Positions 1 to 9,337 of a stretch of 64,000 nt of DNA are shown here, in pieces. The stretch's first letter is position 1. Every line of letters begins with the position of its first letter. The stretch covers positions 13,979 through 77,978 of the forward strand of contig BPGC01000008.1 in NCBI GenBank assembly GCA_026002835.1, in the 5' to 3' direction. The notes under the pieces were generated by a model. That model made no database searches. It was given only the letters and a program-made list of their open reading frames with translations, and was not told the origin of the DNA. The translations under genes were made by a program, and so were the position numbers. This stretch comes from Candidatus Nitrosocaldaceae archaeon. GTDB lineage: Archaea; Thermoproteota; Nitrososphaeria; Nitrososphaerales; Nitrosocaldaceae.

Positions 1-862
<862 letters not shown>

Positions 863-1041
863 CGATTATTTGGGAGTACGGCTTGATTAGTATAAGACCG
901 AGCTTTATACTAACATATGACCCATATCAGATCCAACAGTGTTGGATCCTCATCAATTGTTAGCGTAATTGGAGGTCTATAACGCATCTTGTGGGCTATG
1001 CCCAACTACTTGTTATAGACGCCGCCGAACTATTACGCTAA
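863..1041 (-). other. 16S rRNA 5' leader with nested stem-loops
   Basis: The leader between the inferred transcription start and the 16S 5' end is rich in inverted repeats. TTAGCGTAAT (960-969) pairs with ATTACGCTAA (1032-1041). Inside it GTCTATAAC (975-983) pairs with GTTATAGAC (1012-1020), and TGGGC/GCCCA closes a 3-nt loop (992-1004). Nearer the 16S gene, GATCCAAC/GTTGGATC surrounds 3 nt (930-948) and AGTATAA/TTATACT lies around 890-911. These are probably pre-rRNA processing or folding elements. No tRNA lies in the leader. Confidence 0.6.
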
Positions 1042-1062
1042 ATTATATCTTTTATTTATGGA

Positions 1063-1072
1063 GATATAAATC
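1063..1072 (-). promoter_or_regulatory. Probable TATA box of the rRNA operon
   Basis: On the minus strand GATTTATATC is centred about 26 nt before position 1041, where the outer stem of the leader hairpin begins. The spacing suits an archaeal TATA box and would start the transcript at the first base of that stem. Other AT-rich matches lie further upstream, so the choice is an inference. Confidence 0.4.
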
Positions 1073-1222
1073 TTGTGTACGCTACAAACCTATAAATAAT
1101 CGATGAAAATTGATAGATTTATAGATCTATTTTAGTAACATATCTTTATAAAAGTATTTATATCTTTATTATAAACATTAAATAACTAATATTTGATATA
1201 TTAAATACTAGTGATAAAGCTC

Positions 1223-1982
1223 ATGCAATTCGCATTAGAAGTATGAGGGAACGATTATGACAGAATTAAACAAACATGTATTTAAGCTGAGGGATACTAT
1301 GCATTTTATTATGAAGAATCATTAACTGATAATATAAGGTTATGACCTGTAATAACTTATATAAACCATGCTTATAGAAGCATAGCATTACTGGCTAAGA
1401 TGACAATAACATTACAAAACATATGGTAGATTTAATTTCAGAACTGATGCTGGTGCTACATTACAATATGCTAAAGAATGGTGGTATCCTTATGGTATAG
1501 AATATCCTAATGGATCAGAAAAAGTATATTAGAAGAAGGTTTGAAAATATTAAAAAGTTTATGGACTGATGGTTTCGTTAACTTTGGAAAACATTTTAGA
1601 ATAAATATTAATATGCGAAAACCTTACTCTAATATTCCAATAACTATAGCTGTTAAAGGGAAAAAGATGTTAAAGATTGCAGAGTTATATACAGATATAA
1701 TAGAATTCTCCTATTTGTTATCAGAAACAATAAATGAAGTTTCTGATAAAATACAAAGATCACTTGATGTTATAATAGGAAGAAATGAACAAGAAGAAGC
1801 AGTTTGCTATGAAGTATGGTCTCAACATTCTTTATCATGCTAATAAATATGGCTTAATAGAAACTCTAGAGATTATAATCAAGAAGATCGCGCAATATAA
1901 AAATGCTGGCATAGATCAGTTATTACTTGCATTTCAAGATCCTTTAGATATATACATTGAGATTGTTCATGGATACAACTAG
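1223..1982 (+). pseudogene. Decayed luciferase-like (LLM-class) flavin oxidoreductase
   Basis: Fragments in several frames line up in order with the LLM / F420-dependent oxidoreductase fold. The N-terminus is MQFALEV at 1223. A piece with LLAKMTITLQNI follows near 1390-1430, then AGATLQYAKEW and YPYGIEYPNGSEK, then ILKSLWTDGFVNF from about 1545, KGKKMLKIA, and a tail with GIDQLLLAFQDP. In-frame stops and shifts separate the pieces, so no full product can be made. A TATA-like box at about 1195-1205 sits 25 nt before the original ATG, as expected of a former leaderless gene. Family recognition rests on motif order only. Confidence 0.75.
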
Positions 1983-2107
1983 TACATTATAAATCTATAT
2001 TGTACATAAACAATGATGTCTTATCTAGTAATATATTTCCAAAAAGTATATTGAGAATGTATTACAATTTCCAAAATTATTTATACCTAGACTAACCGAT
2101 ATACATT

Positions 2108-3232
2108 ATGAAAATACCTAAAGAGATACCTTTTTTTGAAGAGGATGATATAGAAAGTATAAGTAATGATGTCAAGAATATACTGAAGTCTAAAAGATTA
2201 GTATTAGGAAATTATACTAGGGAGTTTGAGAACAAGTTCGCAGAATATATAGGAACAAAACATGCAGTGGCTGTAAATAGTTGTACAGCTGCATTACAGA
2301 TATCATTAATGTACGCAGATGTTAAAAACAAAGAAGTGTTAGTGCCAACTAATACATTTATAGCTTGTCCTAACACAGTTATCTATAGTGGAGGTAAACC
2401 AGTATTTGTTGATATAGATAAAGATACATTCTGTATGGATATCAACGATTTGCAAAATAAGATAAATTCTAATACTAGAGCTATAATGCCTGTGCATCTT
2501 GGTGGTTTACCAATTCCAGAGATGAATGCAATAATAGATCTATGTAAAGATCATAACTTGTATCTTGTTGAAGATTGTTCTCATGCACATGGAGCCATGA
2601 TTGATGATAAGAAAGTAGGAAGTTTAGGAGATGCTGGATGTTTTAGCTTATTTGCTACAAAAATAATGAGTGTTGGAGTAGGAGGAATCTTAACTACAAA
2701 CGACTCTAATTTGGCACAGTTTGCTGAAGAGTTAAGACATCAAGGAGGACTAGGAGGACCAGGTAAGATCGAATCGTTTGACAAATTTGGTTATGATTGG
2801 ATGATGAGTGAGATAACCGCATCTATAGGAATTCATCAGTTGAATAAGTTAGAGAAACAGTTAGAAAGAAGGAATAGAATTGCCGAAGAGTATAGAAAAC
2901 ATCTAACAAATATTGATGGAATAGAATTGCCACCTAGTTATGATAATATACGTAACTCATATTGGAGATTTATAATCAAACTTGACAAAAGTATAGATAG
3001 AGATCAATTAAAAGATAAGTTAAGAAAAGATTACAACATAGAAGCGGGAGTATTATATCCATTACCATGTCATCTACAACCACTATATCGTAAGATGGGT
3101 CATAAAGAAGGTGAATGTCCAGTAGTAGAAGAAGAATTGAAAAGACAATTAACATTACCAATAAACTCATACATGGACGATGAAGCTATATCATATGTTA
3201 TATCAACGTTAGATAACCTTTTACAAAGGTAA
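2108..3232 (+). CDS. DegT/DnrJ/EryC1/StrS family aminotransferase
   Basis: This is a PLP-dependent sugar aminotransferase of the nucleotide-sugar type (ArnB / perosamine synthase relatives). Such enzymes put an amino group on a keto-sugar for surface polysaccharide or protein glycosylation. The 374 residues are full length. NSCTAALQ (57-64) is the phosphate-binding region, VEDCSHAHG (154-162) carries the Asp that contacts the pyridine nitrogen, and Lys185 in LFATK is the expected Schiff-base lysine. No other sugar genes adjoin it, so the substrate cannot be named. It is flanked by a decayed oxidoreductase and a 189-bp gap. Confidence 0.9.
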   Translation: MKIPKEIPFFEEDDIESISNDVKNILKSKRLVLGNYTREFENKFAEYIGTKHAVAVNSCTAALQISLMYADVKNKEVLVPTNTFIACPNTVIYSGGKPVFVDIDKDTFCMDINDLQNKINSNTRAIMPVHLGGLPIPEMNAIIDLCKDHNLYLVEDCSHAHGAMIDDKKVGSLGDAGCFSLFATKIMSVGVGGILTTNDSNLAQFAEELRHQGGLGGPGKIESFDKFGYDWMMSEITASIGIHQLNKLEKQLERRNRIAEEYRKHLTNIDGIELPPSYDNIRNSYWRFIIKLDKSIDRDQLKDKLRKDYNIEAGVLYPLPCHLQPLYRKMGHKEGECPVVEEELKRQLTLPINSYMDDEAISYVISTLDNLLQR

Positions 3233-3421
3233 TACAATCAATTTTATTATTTTATACTATGTATTGAGTATCAATAAGTATTTTATGTTATATTAGATAA
3301 TGAGTTAGCTCACAAACATTCTTTATGCCATTTTGTAACTTGAATTATAGTGCTACTTACATATCCATAACAATAGTATTTACAAACATTCAATAACTAA
3401 TACTTCATTTATTAAATTAAT

Positions 3422-3880
3422 ATGAAGAAACTAGTAGCTGCTGGAGGCACGTTTGATATAATACATAAGGGTCATCTTGCATTATTAGAATTAGCATTTA
3501 GTATAGGAGAGCATGTTATAATTGGAGTTAGTAGTGATGAATTTGCTAAGAAAAGAGGAAAAGTTGTTACTAATAGATTTGAAGATAGAGTAAAAAGATT
3601 AAAAGATATCCTTGATAAAAGGTATGCTAATAGATATACTATAACTAAATTAGAAGAAGATTTTGGACCAGCATTATTCAAAGATGATATAGAAGCATTG
3701 GTAGTTAGTAAAGAGACTGAAGAGAAAGGCAAGTTATTAAATGAGTTAAGGAAGGAGAGAGGTTTAAAACCTTTAGAGATTGTAGTTATGGATATGGTAT
3801 TAGCTAAAGATGGTAAACCTATCTCTAGTAGCAGGATAAAGAAAGGAGAGATAGATCCTAATGGTAACTTAAGACTCTAG
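3422..3880 (+). CDS. coaD: Phosphopantetheine adenylyltransferase (archaeal type)
   Basis: This enzyme transfers AMP from ATP to 4'-phosphopantetheine, the penultimate step of coenzyme A synthesis. The 152-residue protein is a nucleotidyltransferase-fold enzyme. GGTFDIIHKGH (8-18) holds the HxGH motif, and ISSSR (134-138) is the second nucleotide-binding motif. It matches the archaeal/eukaryotic COG1019 branch rather than bacterial CoaD. The 3' end overlaps the convergent trpS gene by 12 bp. AT-rich DNA before the ATG suits a leaderless message. Confidence 0.92.
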   Translation: MKKLVAAGGTFDIIHKGHLALLELAFSIGEHVIIGVSSDEFAKKRGKVVTNRFEDRVKRLKDILDKRYANRYTITKLEEDFGPALFKDDIEALVVSKETEEKGKLLNELRKERGLKPLEIVVMDMVLAKDGKPISSSRIKKGEIDPNGNLRL

Positions 3881-4978
3881 CATATATTCATCTATGAGAT
3901 CTTTAGCTTTTTCTCTTCTTCGCTTGAAATCTTTTAGATAAACTATAGATGAATCAATAAGATCTTGCTTACATTCATAGCATAACAAACCTCCACTCTT
4001 GCATTTTACATATCGTTCATCAGAGCTCTTCTCATCTTCAAACATATACTTTAGATACCAGAAGACTGGACAATTATTCGGGTTTCCTCCTAGCATCTTC
4101 TGCAACTTTATTGTTGCTTGTCCTCCAGTAAATGAGTTCTTTACCTTCCTCTCTATAGCTTCTTCATCATCAGTAGTAAATATTGCAGTCTCTGGTTTTG
4201 AACTAGACATCTTTCCATGCATTCCTAATCCTGGGACAAATCTTGAATGTATTTGGGCTGGTTTATAATAACCTAATTTATTAGCAATATCTCTAGTTAC
4301 TCTCCAATATGGATCTTGATCTATCGCTGCTGGTATTAAACATGGAGTTGGCTTACCTTCGATCTTTGAAGGCAAAAAGCATGGCGCGGCTTGAATTGCT
4401 GGAAATGCGATCATACCTATATTAGTAGAATTTGTAAATCCAAACGTTGCTTTTACAGTTGAGAATGTTATCCTCTTTGCTATCTCAATAGCTATTGGAT
4501 ACAAATGATTTATATGCTTAGTATCTACTATTATCTTTGTCTTCTCTTTCTTAAAACCTATAGCTATTATATCAAGTATATTTTCATATGTATACTTGTT
4601 TATCTCATCCATACTTTTATCATCATTATACAAGAACTTCTCATCATCTGTAACTTGGAATAATAGATTAACATCGAATGCATCTTGTAAATATTTTGTA
4701 AATATCCATGGAAGTATATGTCCTAGATGTATGTTTCCAGATGGACCTCTCCCAGTATAAAGGTAGAATTTTTCACCATCTTCATACTTTTTTAGTATCC
4801 AATCTAGATCTCTATGACTAAAGAAGTATTTTAATCTTAATAATGGATGAATATACTTAGCATGCTTCTTTATTCTATCCAATAATTCATCTGTTATTAA
4901 TTGAGTGCCAAACTCTTTTACTAATTTTTCATAATCTATCTCACCTTCAACACTCCATGGAGTAACGGTATAACTCAT
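3869..4978 (-). CDS. trpS: Tryptophanyl-tRNA synthetase
   Basis: This class Ic synthetase charges tRNA-Trp. The HIGH-type motif is HLGH, about residues 84-87, preceded by GRGPSGNI. The KMSKS motif is KMSSS near 256-260. The length of about 369 aa and the N-terminal extension before the catalytic domain fit the archaeal/eukaryotic type. A cluster of cysteines near the C-terminus (CKSGG, CYEC) may bind a metal. The ATG at 4978 is preferred over an in-frame TTG six bases upstream. It converges on coaD. Confidence 0.95.
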   Translation of the reverse strand: MSYTVTPWSVEGEIDYEKLVKEFGTQLITDELLDRIKKHAKYIHPLLRLKYFFSHRDLDWILKKYEDGEKFYLYTGRGPSGNIHLGHILPWIFTKYLQDAFDVNLLFQVTDDEKFLYNDDKSMDEINKYTYENILDIIAIGFKKEKTKIIVDTKHINHLYPIAIEIAKRITFSTVKATFGFTNSTNIGMIAFPAIQAAPCFLPSKIEGKPTPCLIPAAIDQDPYWRVTRDIANKLGYYKPAQIHSRFVPGLGMHGKMSSSKPETAIFTTDDEEAIERKVKNSFTGGQATIKLQKMLGGNPNNCPVFWYLKYMFEDEKSSDERYVKCKSGGLLCYECKQDLIDSSIVYLKDFKRRREKAKDLIDEYMLES

Positions 4979-5015
4979 AAACAAAATGTCTGATGCTTTT
5001 GAATTTATTTCTTTG

Positions 5016-5663
5016 CTATCTGCTAGTTGAGATTAACAATTTTCCTAATGTTGTTATCCTTACCTTTACTTTGCCTCTAGATATCCTCTCAACTTCAACA
5101 AGTCCTAATTCTGCCAATCCTTTTGACTCTTTTGAACCTTGTATATGATAGCTTAATAATGGCTTGCCATACTTTGATACATTACTTAACGCTTCTAAAC
5201 TTTCAACCTCTCCACCAGCATTATCTATAGCTTTAAGTATATCGATCTTTGCATCTGATACTATCTCACTATAACTCATCTTTAATACAGGCATTATCAA
5301 TGGTGTATAATTTTTGCTCATGCCAAATGCTTGTATTCCATTAACGAACGCTGCTGATAATGCTGCGCAACCAATCAACTTCTCACCAGAACTAACATTT
5401 ATCAATATCTGATCAAATTCATTCTCTTCTTTTAATATACTAGCGATCTTTTCTAATGTATCTTTGATAACATTATTCTCAGATACATTCAGATAATTTA
5501 CTGGTATAGATAAAGTACTGCTTATCCTTCTTCCAAACTCTTCTGCTCTCTTCCTATCATCTTCATAACAGAGTAAGATAAGTTTATGTATAGGAAAATT
5601 CTTTATGCCTAGAGTTATACCTTCTTGATCTTCTCCATATGTAGCAATCTGTAATACTCTCAT
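5016..5663 (-). CDS. Stand-alone CARF-like domain plus winged-helix regulator
   Basis: The first 130 residues look like a Rossmann-type CARF domain: an alternating strand/helix pattern with INVSSGEKLIG after the fourth strand, resembling the nucleotide-binding loop of Csa3-type proteins. The last 80 residues resemble a winged helix (LSNVSKYGKPLLSYHI, then KGLAELGLVEVER). By analogy with Csa3/DUF6293 proteins it may be a transcription factor gated by a cyclic oligoadenylate or another nucleotide. No cas gene is in the window. The ATG at 5663 is favoured because ATATTTA at 5685-5691 sits 25 nt upstream. An ATG at 5678 is also in frame. Confidence 0.65.
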   Translation of the reverse strand: MRVLQIATYGEDQEGITLGIKNFPIHKLILLCYEDDRKRAEEFGRRISSTLSIPVNYLNVSENNVIKDTLEKIASILKEENEFDQILINVSSGEKLIGCAALSAAFVNGIQAFGMSKNYTPLIMPVLKMSYSEIVSDAKIDILKAIDNAGGEVESLEALSNVSKYGKPLLSYHIQGSKESKGLAELGLVEVERISRGKVKVRITTLGKLLISTSR

Positions 5664-5707
5664 ACTATTTAATAACATTATAACTAAATATGGTTTTTCT
5701 TTAACTG

Positions 5708-6613
5708 TTAAATATTCATTTTAACTTTAGTTCCAGCATCTCCTTTAATAGCATCTATAGCACTCTCTATATCTGCAATAATTGCATCATTCCCTGTATT
5801 CTTAACAAATCTAATTGCTGCTATAACTTTAGGTTCCATACTTCCTTTACCAAACTCTCCTTCTTTTAGATAAACCTCGAGTTCATTTACAGATACCTCC
5901 TTTAATAATACCCGATCCTTACTAGCATAATTCAAGTATACACCAGGAACATTTGTTAATATTACAAATCTCGATGCATTTATAGCCGTTGCTAATCTCT
6001 CGCTAGCCAGATCTTTATCAACTACAGCATCCACAAATTTATTATCTGCAATAGGAATTCCTCCTCCACCAACCGTTATTACTGTAAACCCATTTTTCAA
6101 TAACATTTTAATTGAATCTATCTCAAGAATCTCGATAGGATCTGGAGAAGGAACTACTCTCCTATATTTATCGTCTATCTTTATAAACTTGATATCTGGA
6201 TTATTCTTTAATATATTAAGCATCTCTTCTTTGCTATAAAAAGGTCCTATAGGTTTAGTTGGATTCTTGAATGCTGGATCTTTACTTGATACTCTAACTC
6301 TAGATATTAAACTGATTATCTTATTACTCGATGCTAGATTGCTTAAAGCAGATTGTATCATGAAACCTAACAAACCTTGAGTCTCTGCTACACATGCAAA
6401 TAGTGGTAATTGTGGTATGAAATCTTTAGCGATCTCATTTCTTAATAATTCGTCTCCAACTTGAGGACCATTACCGTGAGTTATTACTAGATTATATCCT
6501 TCTTTTATTATTGTTGATATCTTGCTCATGGTTTGATATATTGTTTGGTATTGATCTTCAAACCTCCTAGATCTGCTAACTAGAGCATTCCCTCCTAAAG
6601 CTACTACTATCAC
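5708..6613 (-). CDS. arcC: Carbamate kinase
   Basis: The protein belongs to the amino acid kinase family. It converts carbamoyl phosphate and ADP to ATP and carbamate, or the reverse. The 301 aa match the usual carbamate kinase length. VVALGGNAL starts the protein, THGNGPQVG is near residues 45-53, a GGGGIP segment lies near 183, and GSMEPKV is near the C-terminus. Carbamoyl phosphate links it to carAB further along the window. It ends about 45 bp before the CARF regulator gene and may share a transcript with it. Confidence 0.9.
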   Translation of the reverse strand: MIVVALGGNALVSRSRRFEDQYQTIYQTMSKISTIIKEGYNLVITHGNGPQVGDELLRNEIAKDFIPQLPLFACVAETQGLLGFMIQSALSNLASSNKIISLISRVRVSSKDPAFKNPTKPIGPFYSKEEMLNILKNNPDIKFIKIDDKYRRVVPSPDPIEILEIDSIKMLLKNGFTVITVGGGGIPIADNKFVDAVVDKDLASERLATAINASRFVILTNVPGVYLNYASKDRVLLKEVSVNELEVYLKEGEFGKGSMEPKVIAAIRFVKNTGNDAIIADIESAIDAIKGDAGTKVKMNI

Positions 6614-6678
6614 AATATAGCTATGAATCTTTATAATTTATAATCTTACATATATCTTATATCATTCATTCTTCATAA

Positions 6679-6891
6679 TTATATTATGAAGAATATACCT
6701 ATAATCTCAAATATAAAAAACATGGTCATTATGCATTACAACTTCCAAAAGAGCGTATATTAATTAGTAATGAACCACAGTTATTTAAATGGAGATTTGA
6801 ACCACTAGAGCAAACTAAATACGGTAAGATAATTTTTATAATCAATACTGATATAGGCGACTATAGAAAAGAGATACATTACAGAATGTAA
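6679..6891 (+). pseudogene. Orphan 70-codon open frame without a start codon
   Basis: Between arcC and tRNA-Glu one frame stays open from the TAA at 6676 to a TAA at 6889-6891. It has plausible protein composition (ALQLPKERILISNEP, FKWRFEPLEQTKYG, IIFIINTDIGDYRKEI), but its only methionine is the last residue. It looks like the C-terminal remnant of a lost gene. I do not recognise the family. The rest of the gap holds nothing I can name. Confidence 0.35.
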
Positions 6892-6902
6892 AATCTGAAT
6901 AG

Positions 6903-6978
6903 TGCTCCGGCCGGGATTTGAACCCGGGATCAGCGGCTCGAGAGGCCGCTATGCTTAACCGGACTACACCACCGGAGC
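6903..6978 (-). tRNA. tRNA-Glu (anticodon CTC)
   Basis: A 76-nt cloverleaf with acceptor stem GCTCCGG/CCGGAGC and encoded discriminator A. The anticodon stem is GCGGC/GCCGC with loop CTCTCGA, giving anticodon CTC. The T arm is CGGG TTCAAAT CCCG. No intron is present and CCA is not encoded. An AT-rich box at 7005-7014 lies 26 nt before its 5' region and can also serve the divergent gene at 7035. Confidence 0.95.
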
Positions 6979-7004
6979 ATTACATCATAACTTCTAGTGT
7001 AACC

Positions 7005-7014
7005 ATTATTTAAT
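7005..7014. promoter_or_regulatory. Possible shared bidirectional TATA box
   Basis: The sequence ATTATTTAAT is nearly symmetrical. Its centre (7010) is 25 nt from the ATG at 7035 on the plus strand and about 30 nt from the tRNA-Glu 5' end on the minus strand. One element could position TBP for both divergent transcripts. This is an inference from spacing. Confidence 0.4.
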
Positions 7015-7034
7015 CCGTTGCATACATTTTACTC

Positions 7035-7832
7035 ATGCTTGATGTGATAAAGGATATGTATAAAGGTTATAGCATAATCTTAACAGGTTGTAGAGCTCTT
7101 AATTTAAATTATGAGTGCTGTGAATATGATATAATAATTCTAGAAGATTGTAAAGAAGAGGTTATCAAGATTGATGATATGTATATCGAGGTTCATAAGT
7201 TAAGTAATAACAAGATAGATAAAGTTATGCAATTATACAAAGCAGAGATCATACAAGATCCTCATCTAACACTAGCATCTTTGCTTAAATATTTAGATAT
7301 GGATATGTTAAAAATGCACGCTAAAGATTTGCTAATTGATGCTATGCTAGATGCTAGTTACGCTAAAAATAATCTTAATGCATTAGAAGGTTCATTCCTT
7401 CTAAAGAGAAGTGCTTATAAATATCTGAGTGCTATGCTTGTATTTAATAAGATAAAACCGTCTCCTTTACATATACTAACTCAACTTAGAGAATTAGATC
7501 TAGATCTAACATTACCGTTTGAATGTTTAGGAGTTAAGCATGCTAATAGTTCCTCAATAATTAGAGCATGTAATATGCTTTATCAATTAACCAATTCTAG
7601 ATTAGTAAGCAAGAAGTTATTATATCTCTATGAGAGGCAAAAATATGTTGATTGTAGTTTATACCTAACTTATATAGGTATAAATCAAGCAAATTATAGT
7701 AAGATTATAGACAAACTTAGAGTTTTAATGAATCTTAACATAGATCAAGGTTTAATAAAGCAACAAAGCAAATTATTATTAGAGGAATGCAAATCTATGC
7801 TTAAGAAATATTTTAATAATCATACTCTCTAG
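7035..7832 (+). CDS. Hypothetical protein, 265 aa, possible nucleotidyltransferase-like N-terminus
   Basis: I do not recognise this protein with confidence. The first 60 residues (GYSIILTGCRALNL, then YDIIILED) recall a minimal nucleotidyltransferase fold, with a G-S-like turn replaced by GCRAL and an acidic strand. The remainder is helical and rich in Leu and Ala, without membrane segments. The ATG follows a TATA-like box by 25 nt, suggesting a leaderless message. The next gene starts 7 bp downstream on the same strand, so the two probably form an operon. Confidence 0.6.
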   Translation: MLDVIKDMYKGYSIILTGCRALNLNYECCEYDIIILEDCKEEVIKIDDMYIEVHKLSNNKIDKVMQLYKAEIIQDPHLTLASLLKYLDMDMLKMHAKDLLIDAMLDASYAKNNLNALEGSFLLKRSAYKYLSAMLVFNKIKPSPLHILTQLRELDLDLTLPFECLGVKHANSSSIIRACNMLYQLTNSRLVSKKLLYLYERQKYVDCSLYLTYIGINQANYSKIIDKLRVLMNLNIDQGLIKQQSKLLLEECKSMLKKYFNNHTL

Positions 7833-7839
7833 TTAGAGT

Positions 7840-8322
7840 ATGGAATTAAAAGCTATCAAATTAGATATTCCAGAAGGTTTGAATATAATTCTAGGACAAG
7901 CACATTTCATAAAGACTGTAGAAGATCTTTATGAAGCATTGATAAGCAGTAGCATAAGTATAAAGTTTGGCATAGCATTTGCTGAAGCTAGTGGGAAAGC
8001 ATTGATAAGACATGATGGTAATGATAAAGAATTAGAAGAGTTAGCAGTTAAAGAGTTATCAAAATTGGCTGCCGGTCATTCATTCTTAATTGTATTAAAA
8101 GACGGATTTCCTATCAATGTATTGAATAGGATAAAAATGGTTGAGGAGGTAGTTAATATATACTGTGCAACAGCAAATCCAGTCGAGGTTATAATTATAG
8201 AAACAGAGCAAGGAAGAGGAATTTTAGGAGTTGTCGATGGTATAAAGAGTAAAGGAGTAGAAGGAGATGAGGATAAGAGAGAAAGATATGAGTTTCTAAG
8301 GAAGATAGGATATAAGAAATAA
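7840..8322 (+). CDS. Adenosine-specific kinase family protein (DUF355 / PF04008)
   Basis: The 160-residue protein matches the small archaeal and bacterial family annotated as adenosine-specific kinase (COG1839). It has [20 protein letters not shown] near residues 13-32, [11 protein letters not shown] near 42, [14 protein letters not shown] near 86-99, NIYCATANP near 107-115 and [10 protein letters not shown] near 126. The family is a compact alpha/beta trimer whose true substrate is still poorly defined. It probably shares a transcript with the hypothetical gene 7 bp upstream. Confidence 0.85.
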   Translation: MELKAIKLDIPEGLNIILGQAHFIKTVEDLYEALISSSISIKFGIAFAEASGKALIRHDGNDKELEELAVKELSKLAAGHSFLIVLKDGFPINVLNRIKMVEEVVNIYCATANPVEVIIIETEQGRGILGVVDGIKSKGVEGDEDKRERYEFLRKIGYKK

Positions 8323-8339
8323 ATTGTTGGTTGGAATTT

Positions 8340-8591
8340 TTAACTAACCTTTACACTCTTTACAGTGAATGGAGGTACGTTCATTGATACGAATTCATCA
8401 ATTCTGAACTTTATATCCTCAGCAGTGGTATCCTCCATACCTGGAGCATTTACATCGAACGTTATCTGATTAGAACTTATGTTTATATTTTCTACACTTA
8501 GATCTGCATACTGATTAGCAATCTCTTCTATGAATGCTCTCGCTGCATCATTATCACTTACACCCTCTACTTCTAGTGTAACTTTTGGCAT
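8340..8591 (-). CDS. Small conserved hypothetical protein, 83 aa
   Basis: An acidic soluble protein starting MPKVTLEVEGVSDNDAARAF. The alternation of short strands and helices (VTLEVEG, AARAFIEEIANQYADL, NINISSNQITFDV, IKFRIDEFV, FTVKSVKVS) suggests a small alpha/beta sandwich. The ATG at 8591 is favoured over an upstream in-frame start at 8633, because the extra residues (MFINSRYFIWYGG) look unlike a folded domain. Function is unknown. It converges with the kinase-like gene, leaving 17 bp. Confidence 0.6.
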   Translation of the reverse strand: MPKVTLEVEGVSDNDAARAFIEEIANQYADLSVENINISSNQITFDVNAPGMEDTTAEDIKFRIDEFVSMNVPPFTVKSVKVS

Positions 8592-8802
8592 CTTTCCACC
8601 ATACCAAATAAAGTATCTAGAGTTAATAAACATTTTTAGAATGTGAATGAGTATTTTTAATCATATGATACGCTATAACCGCAGATTTAAATTACTTTAA
8701 AATGTATTTAAACTATCATTGCTATACACTAATTATTCCTGTTAAAGATTAATCATATAATTTAAATAACACAAACCCTTTTTGCTCTATAGGGTAGAGA
8801 GA

Positions 8803-9336
8803 ATGCCAATAAATCCAGACTTTCCAAAAGGTTATGAAGTAATAGGCAAACACTATAACAAGGACGGTGAGCACTTCCACTTTGTATGGGGACCAGGAAG
8901 GCTTGCTGATGCTGCTGAGAACGAAGAGTGTAAGAGAGATTATGCAGCTAGAGGTGAAGAGATAGTTCCAGTCGGAGTTCATGGAACCATGGTAGCTGTA
9001 GACTGGGATGTATGTGTTGCTGATGGAGCGTGTATTGAAGCATGCCCAGTTCAAGTATTCGAATGGTATAGAACTGCTAACGATGTTCCAAATGCTGAAG
9101 CATGGAAGCATCCAGGAGGAGATGGAGAAACCGTAAAAGAGAATAGAAAAGACTTTACTGATAAGGCTGATCCAATAAGAGAACATGATTGTATATGGTG
9201 CATGGCATGTGTATCAGTATGTCCACCACAGGCAATTAAAGTAGATCAAGCAAATCTAGAGTATCATGAAAAGGCTGCAGGAACATACAATGAAACATTA
9301 GCAAAGAGTTCACAACCACCACCTCATCACCACTAG
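8803..9336 (+). CDS. zfx: Zinc-type seven-iron ferredoxin
   Basis: This is a soluble electron carrier of the Sulfolobus/Thermoplasma zinc-ferredoxin type. Numbered from the ATG at 8803 (177 aa), the first cluster motif is C71-x5-C77-x3-C81-P (CVADGACIEACP), the pattern of a [3Fe-4S] or labile cluster. The second is C130-x2-C133-x2-C136-x3-C140-P, a [4Fe-4S] motif. A long N-terminal extension with several His residues fits the zinc-binding part. The C-terminus ends in PPPHHH. An in-frame start at 8782 exists, but 8803 gives the usual N-terminus. Confidence 0.93.
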   Translation: MPINPDFPKGYEVIGKHYNKDGEHFHFVWGPGRLADAAENEECKRDYAARGEEIVPVGVHGTMVAVDWDVCVADGACIEACPVQVFEWYRTANDVPNAEAWKHPGGDGETVKENRKDFTDKADPIREHDCIWCMACVSVCPPQAIKVDQANLEYHEKAAGTYNETLAKSSQPPPHHH

Positions 9337-9337
9337 A

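Noticed and set aside
960..1041. A transcription terminator or a tRNA.
   Set aside because: No T-run follows the stem in either direction, no gene ends there, and the fold lacks tRNA arms. A leader hairpin fits better.
1785..1982. A separate 65-aa gene.
   Set aside because: Its sequence is the C-terminal part of the LLM oxidoreductase family and continues the decayed gene upstream.
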